From: Adlercreutzia wanghongyangiae
GTDB lineage: Bacteria > Actinomycetota > Coriobacteriia > Coriobacteriales > Eggerthellaceae
Direction: 5' to 3'
Length of the DNA stretch: 64,000 nt
Assembly: GCF_035989245.1 (NCBI RefSeq)
Contig: NZ_JAYMFF010000009.1
Location: forward strand, 62,001 to 126,000
Part shown: positions 8,104 through 16,463 of the stretch, one piece after another
How the letters are laid out: each line of letters opens with the position of its first letter
Position numbering within the stretch: the stretch's first letter is position 1
Translations under genes and position numbers: made by a program
The notes under the pieces: generated by a model
Database searches by the model: none
The model's input: the letters and a program-made list of their open reading frames with translations, nothing else
Told to the model about the DNA's origin: nothing

Positions 8104-9402
8104 CTATTTATAATCTTCCACGTTCTTGGAAGAGCTGCCGGTGGTGTTGCCGGCGTTTCTCAACTCGAATCCGAACCGTACGGTATCGTCGCCGAAGCGG
8201 TCGCGCAGGGCGTCGGTGGCCGCCAGCAGCTGGCGACGCTTGCCGTCGTCCTCGATGAGGGGTGCCCCCTCGCCGCGCGCGGGACAAGGCTCTTCGAAGG
8301 CCGCGGCATCGAACAGGCTCTCCTGCACCGGCTCCTCCCGATGCTCGAAGTGGGTGACGGCCACGCCGAGCAGGCGTACCTTCGCGCCGGGCACCCAGAT
8401 GTCGTCGATCATCGCGTGCAGCAGCGGAGCGAAGGCGATGTCGTCATTGGTGGGGGCGGGCAGGCGCCGCTGCACCGAGTGGGTGGTGCGGTCGGCGAAG
8501 CGCACCTTCACGGCCACGGTGCGACCGGTCAGCCCCTTGCGCCGCAAGCGGCGCCCCACTTTGGCGGCGATGGTGGACAGCGCCGCCTCGATATCGCCCC
8601 GATCCGTGAGGTCTTCGGCGAAGGTGACCTCGTTGGACACCGACTTCACTTCGTTGTCTTCCCGTACGGGCGACCGGTCGCGACCCAGTGCGCGATCGCG
8701 CATCATCTCGCCGTTCTTCCCGAACACCCGGCGCAGAAGCGACGGCTCGGCCGCCCCCAGGTCGGCCAGGGTGCGCACCCCGTGACCTGTCAGCGCCCGC
8801 TCAGCCGCCGCGCCCACGCCGCTTAAGGTGCGCACGGGCAACGGCCCCAGGAAGGATGCCTCGGTGCCGGGGTACACCACGGTGAGTCCTCGCGGCTTGT
8901 CCATGTCCGAGGCGATCTTCGCCACCGACTTCGACGCGCCCACGCCAATGGAGCAGGTGACGCCGAGCTCGGCCACGCGTCGCTGGATGCGCTGGGCCAC
9001 CACGGCGGGATGCTCGGTGTTCACGGCAGTGGGGGACACGTCCATGAAGGCCTCGTCGATGGAAACCTGCTGCACATGAGGCGTCTCGTCGCGCAGGATG
9101 GCCATGATGGCTGCCGACATCTCGCGATAGCGATGGAAATGACCATGAGTCCAGATGGCATCGGGGCACAGCTGGCGCGCCAGGGATGCGGCCATGGCGC
9201 TGCGCACCCCGAAGGCGCGGGCCTCGTAGGAGCAGGTGGACACCACCCCGTGGGCTTGCGGATCGCCGCCCACGATAACGGGCTTGCCGCGCCAGCCGGG
9301 ATGGTCCAGCTGCTCCACCGAGGCGAAGAAGGCGTCCAGGTCGACGAGCAGAATGGCCGGCCCCTCCCAGGGCAGAAGCGGTATGTCGTTCTCTTCGTTC
9401 AT
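8104..9402 (-). CDS. dinB: DNA polymerase IV (Y-family, translesion)
   Basis: A 432-residue Y-family polymerase that bypasses damaged template bases. Visible motifs are LLVDLDAFFASVEQ (first metal-binding aspartates, near the N-terminus), SIDEAFMDVS (palm catalytic Asp-Glu), GVGASKSVAKIASDMDKP and a helix-hairpin-helix-like LSGVGAAAERAL. Near the C-terminus, QESLF matches the beta-clamp binding consensus. The ATG at 9402 gives the usual N-terminus; an in-frame TTG at 9420 lies four bases after AGAAGG and is a real alternative. No LexA box of the type seen at lexA is apparent upstream. The gene converges with coaX across the palindromic repeat cluster. Confidence 0.93.
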   Translation of the reverse strand: MNEENDIPLLPWEGPAILLVDLDAFFASVEQLDHPGWRGKPVIVGGDPQAHGVVSTCSYEARAFGVRSAMAASLARQLCPDAIWTHGHFHRYREMSAAIMAILRDETPHVQQVSIDEAFMDVSPTAVNTEHPAVVAQRIQRRVAELGVTCSIGVGASKSVAKIASDMDKPRGLTVVYPGTEASFLGPLPVRTLSGVGAAAERALTGHGVRTLADLGAAEPSLLRRVFGKNGEMMRDRALGRDRSPVREDNEVKSVSNEVTFAEDLTDRGDIEAALSTIAAKVGRRLRRKGLTGRTVAVKVRFADRTTHSVQRRLPAPTNDDIAFAPLLHAMIDDIWVPGAKVRLLGVAVTHFEHREEPVQESLFDAAAFEEPCPARGEGAPLIEDDGKRRQLLAATDALRDRFGDDTVRFGFELRNAGNTTGSSSKNVEDYK

Positions 9403-9464
9403 GGCCGCATTGTATCGCAAGGAGCCTTCTTATGAAACATCTGTTCTGAATAATGGGATAAAAA

Positions 9465-9485
9465 GGGCGGCCCCCAAGGCCGCCC
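9465..9485 (-). terminator. Intrinsic terminator downstream of degV
   Basis: Stem GGGCGGCC / GGCCGCCC with a CCCAA loop. On the minus strand it is followed by TTTTT (plus-strand A-run at 9460-9464). It separates degV from dinB. Confidence 0.85.
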
Positions 9486-9505
9486 GCAGAATCGGGAAGG
9501 ACCCC

Positions 9506-10378
9506 CTAGCGTTCGCTCGCCAGAAAGAACAGGGCCATGGTACCCGGGCCCGAGTGCGCGCCGATGACCGGGTCCACCCAGTTGATGAGGATGTCGGTCA
9601 CACCGAAGCGCTCGCGCACGAGATCGGCCACATACTCGGCATCCTCCAGGCAATCGCCGTGGGTGATGAACACCGTCTGCTCGGCTACGGGCGCGTTAGC
9701 CGTCTGCTCCATATGGTCCACGAGGGCCTTGAGCGACTTCTTGCGCCCGCGCACCTTCTCCAGCGGAATGAGGTGCCCCTCGTCGTCCACGTGCATGACC
9801 GGCTTGATGTTCAGCAGCGTGCCGGCCCAGGCGCTCGTGCGCGACACGCGCCCGCCGCGGAACAGGAACATGAGGTCGTCCACGGTGAACCAGTGGGCCA
9901 GGTGCAGCTTGTGCTCCTCCACCCAGTTGCGCACCTCCTGGATGCTCTTGCCCTCATCGCGCATCCTCGCCGCATAGTACACGAGCAAACCCTCGCCGAG
10001 GGAGGCGGCCAGCGTGTCCACGGCGCATACCGTGCGGTCGGGGTACAGGCCGCCAAGCTCGGTCAGCAGAAGCTCGATGGCCTGGTAGGTGCCGGAAAGG
10101 CCGCTGGAAAATCCCAGGTACAGCACATCGCGGCCCTCTTTCAGCAACGCCTCGATGGTCTCGCGCGACTCCTTCAGGTTCGGCAGCGAGGTGGTGATCA
10201 CCTTGCCGTCGCGCATCATGGTGTAGAACTGCGACAGATCGGTCTTCTCGCCTTTCAGATAGCTGCGGTACTCCTCGCCGTCCACCATGAAGGTGAGGGG
10301 CAGCACAGCCAGGTCGTACTGGTCGATGATGTCCTCGGGCAGGTTGCTGGAGGAATCGGTGACGATGGCAAAGCTCAT
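9506..10378 (-). CDS. DegV family fatty-acid-binding protein
   Basis: A 290-residue DegV/FakB-type protein. The N-terminal IVTDSSSNLPEDI and the later GFSSGLSGTYQA are family hallmarks; such proteins hold a fatty acid in a buried pocket. In Firmicutes, FakB homologues present the fatty acid to the kinase FakA for phosphorylation; a fakA-like gene is not in this window. The start at 10378 is preceded by AGGAGCGCCC. The gene diverges from ileS and ends with its own terminator, so it is probably monocistronic. Confidence 0.88.
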   Translation of the reverse strand: MSFAIVTDSSSNLPEDIIDQYDLAVLPLTFMVDGEEYRSYLKGEKTDLSQFYTMMRDGKVITTSLPNLKESRETIEALLKEGRDVLYLGFSSGLSGTYQAIELLLTELGGLYPDRTVCAVDTLAASLGEGLLVYYAARMRDEGKSIQEVRNWVEEHKLHLAHWFTVDDLMFLFRGGRVSRTSAWAGTLLNIKPVMHVDDEGHLIPLEKVRGRKKSLKALVDHMEQTANAPVAEQTVFITHGDCLEDAEYVADLVRERFGVTDILINWVDPVIGAHSGPGTMALFFLASER

Positions 10379-10708
10379 GGGCGCTCCTATTCGGTGTAGC
10401 GGCCGCGTTCCGCGCAGGGTGGGCCGCCGTTTTATCGCTGGCGCTATTCTAGCGCAGCCGCGGCGTGCGCAGGAGCTGGGAGGAGAACTGTAACCCAGGC
10501 CGTTTTCCGCCGCGTGGCCTTGCTTCGGCCCCGCGGCTGCCGCCCCGTCGCGCGGGCCTTCCGTCCGCGGTTTTTACACGCAGCCGCCGCGAGCCCCGTT
10601 CACGGCCGCGGCGGCTTGACGTATACTGAACCAACTGCACCCAAGGGCCGCGCTGTGCACGGCCTGACCATAGACCGAACGCGAGGACGAGAAGGAGAAG
10701 GACCCACC
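10379..10708. other. 330-base divergent intergenic region between degV and ileS
   Basis: Very GC-rich spacer with no convincing gene. It holds the degV ribosome-binding site (AGGAGC), a likely ileS promoter at 10599-10627 and the ileS ribosome-binding site. I see no complete T-box leader, tRNA or small ORF with a good start. Confidence 0.6.
10599..10627 (+). promoter_or_regulatory. Likely ileS promoter
   Basis: TTCACG at 10599-10604 and TATACT at 10622-10627, spaced by 17 bp. The predicted transcript would start about 75 bases before the ileS start codon. Confidence 0.5.
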
Positions 10709-13549
10709 GTGGCAAACAACTACAAGGACACGATGAACCTGCCCAGCACCGATTTCCCCATGCGCGGCAACCTGCCGCAGCAGGAGCCCCGTCGCCTGGA
10801 GAAGTGGCAGCGCGAGGACATCTACCGCCGCGTGCTCGAGAAGAACGTCGACGGCAAGCCCTTCGTCCTGCACGACGGACCGCCCTACGCCAACGGTCCC
10901 ATCCACATCGGTCACTCCTTCAACAAGATCCTGAAGGACTTCGTGGTGAAAAGCCACGCCCAGCGCGGCTACTTCAGCCCCTACATCCCCGGCTGGGACT
11001 GCCACGGCCAGCCCATCGAGCACATGGTGGAGGTCACCTTGGGACCCGAGAAGATGGCGGCCATCTCCCAGCCCGAGCTGCGCCAGCTGTGCCGCGAGTG
11101 GGCCGAGAAGTACGTCGACATCCAGCGCGAGGGCTTCAAGCGCCTCGGCGTGAACGCCGATTGGGAGCATCCCTACCTCACCTTCATCCCGAACTACGAG
11201 GCCGGCAACGTGGAGATCTTCAAGGACCTGTACCTGAAGGGGTCGGTCTACCGCGGCCGCAAGCCCATCCACTGGTGCACGAACTGCCACACCGCCCTGG
11301 CCGAAGCCGAGATCGAGTACGGCGATGAGGTGTCGCCCTCCATCTACGTGAAGTTCAAGCTGGACGCCATGCCCGGCATCTTCGAGGCCGCCGGGGCCGC
11401 CGGCGACGCCTTCATCCTCATCTGGACCACCACGCCCTGGACGCTGCCGGCCAACACCGCCGTGTCGCTCGCGCCCGAGGCCGACTACGTGATGGTGCAG
11501 GTGGGCGGCGACAACCTCGTCATGGCGAAGGAGCTGGTGGAGACCGTGGCCGAGGTGGCCGGCTGGGAGGACTACGCGCTCGTGGCCGATAGCGCCGGCG
11601 AGCCCGTGGCCATCAAGGGCAAGCAGCTGTTCGGCCTCACCTACACCGCGCCCGTGCGCCACGACATCAAGGGCACGGTCATCTACGGCGACCACGTCAC
11701 CCTGGACACCGGCACCGGTGCCGTGCACACGGCTCCCGGCCACGGCCAGGACGACTACCTGGTGGCCCTGGAGTTCGACATCCCGCTGCTTATGCCCGTG
11801 GACGACAACGGCGTGTTCACCGACGAGGCCGGCCGCTTCGCGGGGCTGTCCACCGACGAGGCGAATCCCGTCATCATCGAATGGCTGCGCGAGCAGGGCA
11901 CGCTCGTGGCCGAGAAGAAGATCAACCACTCCTACCCGCACTGCTGGCGCTGCCACCAGCCGGTCATCTTCCGCGCCACCGATCAGTGGTTCGTGTCCAT
12001 GGACAAGAACTCCCTGCGCGAGCGCGCGCTTGCGGCCATCAACTCCGAGGTGAACTTCGTGCCGGCCTGGGCGAAGAACCGCATCGGCGCCATGGTGGCC
12101 GACCGTCCCGACTGGTGCATCTCGCGCCAGCGCAGCTGGGGCGTGCCCATTCCCGTGTTCAAATGCGCGAAATGCGGCTCCACCGTGGCCACCGAGGAAA
12201 CCTTCGACGCGGTCATCGAGCTGTTCAACACCAAGGGCGCCGACGCCTGGTTCACCATGGAACCCTCCGAGTACCTGCCCCGCGGCACTAAGTGCGAGGT
12301 GTGCGGCTGCACCGAGCTTCTGCCCGAGAAGGACATCCTGGACGTGTGGTGGGAGTCCGGCGTGTCGCACACGAGCGTGTGCCGCCATCGCTCCGCCGAG
12401 GGCATGCGCTTCCCGGCCGACCTGTACCTGGAGGGCTCCGACCAGCACCGCGGCTGGTTCCAGTCGTCGCTGCTCACCTCCATCGGCGCCTACGGCGTGC
12501 CGCCGTACCGATCGGTCATGCACTGCGGCTTCACCGTGGACGAGGAGGGCCGCAAGATGTCGAAGTCGCTCGGCAACGGCATCGATCCGGTGGAGATGTG
12601 CGAGAAGTTCGGCGCCGACGTGCTGCGCCTGTGGGTGTCCTCCTGCGACTACTCCCAGGACGTGTCCATCTCCGACGGCATCCTGAAGCAGGTGTCCGAC
12701 GCCTACCGCCGCTTCCGCAACAGCTTCCGCTTCCTTCTGGGCAACCTGGACGACTTCGGCGCCGACGACTACGTGGCGTGGGAGGAGCTGGAGCCCATCG
12801 ACCAGTGGCAGATGGTGCGCACCCTGCAGCTTCTGGCCGACGTGGAGGCCTCCTACGAGGCGTTGAAGTTCAACGCCGTGTACCGCGCGCTCTACGACTA
12901 CGTGAACGACCTGTCGGCCGTGTACATGGATGTGACGAAGGACCGCCTGTACGCCGAGGCGCCTAACTCGGTGCGCCGCCGCGCCGTGCAGACGGTGCTC
13001 ATGAACATCCTGGAGGTGCTCGTGCGCGTCATGAGCCCCATCCTGTCGTTCACTACCGACGAGGTATGGGACTGCTACCCGCCCGCGCTGCGCGAGGAGC
13101 CAGGCCGTCCCGTATCGGTGCAGCTGGCCGGCTGGCCCGTGCCCGCCGACTTCACGCCCGCGGTGCCCGCTGACGCCGCAGCTTCGACGGCCGCCTTCGA
13201 GGAGATGATGGCGGTGCGCGAGGTGGTCACCAAGGCCCTCGAGGACGCCCGTACGGCGAAGATCATCGGCAAGAGCCAGGAGGCCGCCGTGACGGTTACC
13301 GCACCGGCCGCCGTGGTGGCTACGGCGCGCGCCTTCGACGCCGCCGTGTTCGAGGAGCTGTTCATCGTGGCCTCGGTGGCCTTCGAGGAGGGCGCCGGCG
13401 ACGAGATTGTGGCGACGGTGGCGGTGGCCGAGGGCGAGAAGTGCCCGCGCTGCTGGAACATCCGCACACTCGGCGGGAATCCGGACCATCCGGATGTGTG
13501 CGAGCGCTGCGCCGCCGCGCTGGACGCCATCGGCTTTGCGGGCGAGTAG
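10709..13549 (+). CDS. ileS: Isoleucyl-tRNA synthetase
   Basis: A 946-residue class I synthetase charging tRNA-Ile. PYANGPIHIGHSFNKILKDF contains the HIGH motif near residue 60, the editing domain (about 200-400) includes TTTPWTLPAN, and GRKMSKSLGNG is the KMSKS loop. A C-terminal zinc finger, CPRCWNI...CERC, matches the standard bacterial form. The GTG at 10709 was chosen because GAAGGAGAAGG precedes it; the frame is open further upstream, but that stretch does not resemble the family. It is the first gene of a tight ileS-lspA-pseudouridine synthase-hemH operon. Confidence 0.97.
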   Translation: MANNYKDTMNLPSTDFPMRGNLPQQEPRRLEKWQREDIYRRVLEKNVDGKPFVLHDGPPYANGPIHIGHSFNKILKDFVVKSHAQRGYFSPYIPGWDCHGQPIEHMVEVTLGPEKMAAISQPELRQLCREWAEKYVDIQREGFKRLGVNADWEHPYLTFIPNYEAGNVEIFKDLYLKGSVYRGRKPIHWCTNCHTALAEAEIEYGDEVSPSIYVKFKLDAMPGIFEAAGAAGDAFILIWTTTPWTLPANTAVSLAPEADYVMVQVGGDNLVMAKELVETVAEVAGWEDYALVADSAGEPVAIKGKQLFGLTYTAPVRHDIKGTVIYGDHVTLDTGTGAVHTAPGHGQDDYLVALEFDIPLLMPVDDNGVFTDEAGRFAGLSTDEANPVIIEWLREQGTLVAEKKINHSYPHCWRCHQPVIFRATDQWFVSMDKNSLRERALAAINSEVNFVPAWAKNRIGAMVADRPDWCISRQRSWGVPIPVFKCAKCGSTVATEETFDAVIELFNTKGADAWFTMEPSEYLPRGTKCEVCGCTELLPEKDILDVWWESGVSHTSVCRHRSAEGMRFPADLYLEGSDQHRGWFQSSLLTSIGAYGVPPYRSVMHCGFTVDEEGRKMSKSLGNGIDPVEMCEKFGADVLRLWVSSCDYSQDVSISDGILKQVSDAYRRFRNSFRFLLGNLDDFGADDYVAWEELEPIDQWQMVRTLQLLADVEASYEALKFNAVYRALYDYVNDLSAVYMDVTKDRLYAEAPNSVRRRAVQTVLMNILEVLVRVMSPILSFTTDEVWDCYPPALREEPGRPVSVQLAGWPVPADFTPAVPADAAASTAAFEEMMAVREVVTKALEDARTAKIIGKSQEAAVTVTAPAAVVATARAFDAAVFEELFIVASVAFEEGAGDEIVATVAVAEGEKCPRCWNIRTLGGNPDHPDVCERCAAALDAIGFAGE

Positions 13550-13552
13550 CTC

Positions 13553-14098
13553 ATGACCTTGGAAGACAAGCGCGCGGAAGGGGAGGAGGCGCGGTCTGCG
13601 ACGGCGTGCCCCTCCCTGCGTGGGCGCAACCTCGCCATTTTCGCGCCCTTGGCCGTGGCATGGTTCGCGCTGGATATGGCCACGAAGGCCTATTTCAACA
13701 CGTTTCCCGTGGGCGCGGTGGCCGGCGGCCCCTTCCTGGGGCTGCTCCAATTCCGCCTGGCCCACAACACGGGAGCGGCCTGGGGCATGTTCGGCGATTC
13801 CACCTTCGCCTTGGGTATCATGTCGCTGCTCGTGTGCGCCGCACTGCTGGCATACCTGCTTATCACGGCGCGCCGCGCCTCGGTGCTCGAGGTGGTAGGC
13901 GTGGCCCTCGTATTCGCCGGCGGCCTGGGCAACGCAGTGGATCGCTTCACCTTGGGCTACGTAGTGGACTTCATCGACACCACGTTCATCAGCTTTCCCA
14001 CGTTCAATGTGGCTGATATTGGTGTGACCTGCGGATTCGTGCTGTTTTTCGCGGGCATGCTGTGGTCGACGCGTCGCGCGGAATCGAAGGATCTGTAG
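13553..14098 (+). CDS. lspA: Lipoprotein signal peptidase (signal peptidase II)
   Basis: A 181-residue inner-membrane aspartic peptidase that removes signal peptides from prolipoproteins. Four hydrophobic segments are visible. The conserved motifs NTGAAWGMF and GGLGNAVDRFTLGYVVDFI carry the catalytic aspartates. It begins three bases after ileS, a very common arrangement, and its stop directly abuts the next start. Its substrates would include the lipobox-bearing flavoproteins in this window. Confidence 0.95.
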   Translation: MTLEDKRAEGEEARSATACPSLRGRNLAIFAPLAVAWFALDMATKAYFNTFPVGAVAGGPFLGLLQFRLAHNTGAAWGMFGDSTFALGIMSLLVCAALLAYLLITARRASVLEVVGVALVFAGGLGNAVDRFTLGYVVDFIDTTFISFPTFNVADIGVTCGFVLFFAGMLWSTRRAESKDL

Positions 14099-15157
14099 AT
14101 GCCACGTTCCCTCTGCCATATCGTTTCCGCCGACGACGCCGGATGCCGCCTGGATGCCCTGTGCGCCGCGCGCGGTCTGTACGCCTCGCGCTCGGCAGCG
14201 GCCCGGGCCATCGAGGAGGGCCGCGTGTTCGTGAATGGCGCCACGGTGTCCAAAAAGCATGCGGTGGCCGCCGGCGACACCGTCGTCTACGAGGTGGACG
14301 ACGAGCCCGAGTCCGTCGTCGTGTACGGCGAGCCCATCGACTTGGACATCCGCTACGAGGACGAGGACATGCTCGTCATCTCCAAGCAGGTGGGCCTGGT
14401 GTGCCATCCTTCCGTCGACCATGCCCACGGCACGCTGGTGAACGCGCTCATCTGGCACTGCGGCGAGGAGAATCTCTGCAATGTGCAAGGCGAGGAAGCC
14501 GACCGCCTCGGCATTGTGCACCGGCTCGACCGCGACACCTCGGGCCTCATGCTGGCCGCCAAGACCGACGAGGCAGGCCGCGAGCTGATGGCCCAAATTC
14601 AGGAGCGGGCGGTGGATCGCCACTACCTGGCCCTTGTGCACGGCATCGTGGCCCACGACACCGGCATGATCGACGCCCCCATCGCGCGCTCGGCCGACGA
14701 GCGCTGCCGCATGGCCGTGCGCGACGTGCCTTCGGCCCGCGAGGCCATCACCACCTTCCGTGTGCTGGAGCGTTTCGAGGCGGGCCCGAAGGACGACGGC
14801 TACAGCCTCATCGAGTGCAAGCTGTTCACCGGGCGCACCCATCAGATTCGCGTGCACATGCAGTACACGCGCCACCCCATCGTGGGCGATCCGGTGTACA
14901 ACGCCCACGGGCCGCGCGACGCGCGCGCCCAGCTGGGACTTGATCGACAGTTCCTGCATTCCTACAGCATTGCCTTCGAGCATCCCGTCACAGGCGAGCC
15001 CATGGCCTTCGCCGACCAGCTGCCGCGCGACTTGGCCGAGGCGCTGGCGGCCCTGCGCGAGCGCTCGGTCGGGGTGACGGATGCCGGCCGCGAGGTGTTC
15101 GCCCTCATGGAGGCATCTCCCGTACCTTCGGTGGAGGGAACAGTGCCCCATGAGTAA
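14099..15157 (+). CDS. RluA-family 23S rRNA pseudouridine synthase
   Basis: A 352-residue protein with an N-terminal S4 RNA-binding domain (about residues 10-75) and a pseudouridine synthase domain. HRLDRDTSGLML contains the catalytic aspartate, and GRTHQIRVHMQ is the second signature. By layout it is closest to RluD, but the target uridines cannot be assigned from sequence. The start codon immediately follows the lspA stop, and the 3' end overlaps hemH by eight bases, so translation is probably coupled. Confidence 0.92.
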   Translation: MPRSLCHIVSADDAGCRLDALCAARGLYASRSAAARAIEEGRVFVNGATVSKKHAVAAGDTVVYEVDDEPESVVVYGEPIDLDIRYEDEDMLVISKQVGLVCHPSVDHAHGTLVNALIWHCGEENLCNVQGEEADRLGIVHRLDRDTSGLMLAAKTDEAGRELMAQIQERAVDRHYLALVHGIVAHDTGMIDAPIARSADERCRMAVRDVPSAREAITTFRVLERFEAGPKDDGYSLIECKLFTGRTHQIRVHMQYTRHPIVGDPVYNAHGPRDARAQLGLDRQFLHSYSIAFEHPVTGEPMAFADQLPRDLAEALAALRERSVGVTDAGREVFALMEASPVPSVEGTVPHE

Positions 15158-16337
15158 GAAGGTTGCGCCCGTACCGGGCAAGGTGGGCGTCATCATCGCG
15201 AACACGGGCACGCCCGCGGCCCCCACGGCCAAGGCCGTGAAGAAGTACCTGTCCCAGTTCCTCATGGATCCGCGCATCTGCCCCATGCCGCGTCCGGTGT
15301 GGTGGCTGCTGCTGCACACGGTCATCCTGCGCAAGCGCGCGCGGGCGTCGGCCGAGAAGTACCGCGCCATCTGGACGACCGGCGGCTCGCCCATGGCCGT
15401 GGCCTACGCGGCCTTAGAGCGCGGGCTTGCCGACTACTACCGCAATTGCGGGCTTCCCGTCGAGGTGCGCTCCGCCATGAGCTACGGCAAGCCGTCGCTG
15501 AAGCGGGCGGTGCGCGAGCTGAAGGAGGCCGGTTGCGAGCGGCTCGTGGTGCTGCCCATGTACCCGCAGTCGGCGTTGTCCACCACAGCATCCGTAGCCG
15601 ACGGCACGGCCCGGGCCGTGCGCCGCGCCCGCTGGAAGGGCGCGGTCGACTTCATCGACGAGTACGGCGAGGACCCGGTGTACGTGCGCGCCATCGCCGC
15701 ATCGGTGCGCAATGCGGGCTTCTCCGAGGAACGGGGCGACCGCCTGCTGTTCTCGTACCATTCCATCCCGCTGAAGGACATCGAGGCGGGGGACACTTAC
15801 GAGCTGCAGACCGGCGCCACCAGCCTGGCCGTGGCCGGCGAGCTGGGACTCGACCGCCGCAGCTGGACCATCAGCTATCAGAGCCGCTTCGACAAGGGCC
15901 GTACATGGCTATCGCCCTTCACGCGTCCCACGCTCGTGCGCCTGGCCCAAGCCGCCGAGCCGGGCAGCCGCCTGTTCGTGGTGTGCCCGAATTTCGCGGT
16001 GGACTGCCTGGAAACGCTCTACGACGTGCCGTACGAGCTGGAACCCATCTACCGGGCGGCCCTGGCCGGCGAGTTGGTGGACGCCGAAGAGGAACCCGGC
16101 GCCCTGGAGAACACCGGCAAGCGCGCCGCCCATTGCGACGCGCACTTGAAGGCGCATCGCGACATCGCGAAAACCGTGCGCATGAAGCGTGTCGCCGAGG
16201 ATTTCCGCCGCGGCGCCCATCGCCAGCCAAGCGCCGACGAGCCCTTCGTGTACGTGCCCTGCCTGAACAAGTCGCGCGCCCACCTGAAGGTGCTCGCCCA
16301 CGTGCTCGCCCCCTACGTGGGCGAGGAGCCCGTCTAG
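15150..16337 (+). CDS. hemH: Ferrochelatase family protein
   Basis: A 395-residue protein of the ferrochelatase fold, inserting ferrous iron into a porphyrin. GVIIANTGTP opens the protein, LVVLPMYPQSA is conserved, and SYHSIPLKDIEAGDTY holds the active-site histidine region; a downstream glutamate-containing helix (VCPNFAVDCLETLYD) is also present. Whether the substrate is protoporphyrin IX or coproporphyrin III is not decided by what I can see. No other heme-synthesis gene is adjacent. ATG at 15150 with GGTGGAGGGAA upstream, overlapping the preceding gene. Heme would be needed by any cytochrome donors to the flavoprotein reductases. Confidence 0.88.
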   Translation: MSKKVAPVPGKVGVIIANTGTPAAPTAKAVKKYLSQFLMDPRICPMPRPVWWLLLHTVILRKRARASAEKYRAIWTTGGSPMAVAYAALERGLADYYRNCGLPVEVRSAMSYGKPSLKRAVRELKEAGCERLVVLPMYPQSALSTTASVADGTARAVRRARWKGAVDFIDEYGEDPVYVRAIAASVRNAGFSEERGDRLLFSYHSIPLKDIEAGDTYELQTGATSLAVAGELGLDRRSWTISYQSRFDKGRTWLSPFTRPTLVRLAQAAEPGSRLFVVCPNFAVDCLETLYDVPYELEPIYRAALAGELVDAEEEPGALENTGKRAAHCDAHLKAHRDIAKTVRMKRVAEDFRRGAHRQPSADEPFVYVPCLNKSRAHLKVLAHVLAPYVGEEPV

Positions 16338-16408
16338 CGACGGGAATGACATCGGAGCTTTTGTTAGCGCCTCGACGAGCGGAATGGACAATCTTTGGAA
16401 ACAGAAGA

Positions 16409-16437
16409 GGGGTGACTGCTCATCAGGCAGTCACCCC
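16409..16437. terminator. Strong hairpin between hemH and FP2
   Basis: Perfect 11-bp stem GGGGTGACTGC / GCAGTCACCCC with a 7-base loop. On the minus strand it is followed by TCTTCTGTTTCC, which suits termination of FP2; it may also stop hemH transcripts. Confidence 0.75.
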
Positions 16438-16463
16438 GGTTGACGACGAGGAATATACGAGCC

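Noticed and set aside
10415..10428. AGGGTGG... sequence resembling a T-box core upstream of ileS
   Set aside because: It is close to the degV start and almost 300 bases from ileS, does not match the full consensus, and no specifier stem or terminator/antiterminator is visible.
10514..10708. Upstream extension of ileS by 65 codons
   Set aside because: The extension has no homology to IleRS and overlaps the predicted promoter; GTG at 10709 has a strong ribosome-binding site.
10574..15394. A 1,606-codon open frame antisense to ileS-lspA-rluD-hemH
   Set aside because: GC-rich third positions suppress stop codons on the opposite strand. The translation is Gly/Ala/His/Val/Arg-rich without domains, while the plus strand carries four well-conserved genes.
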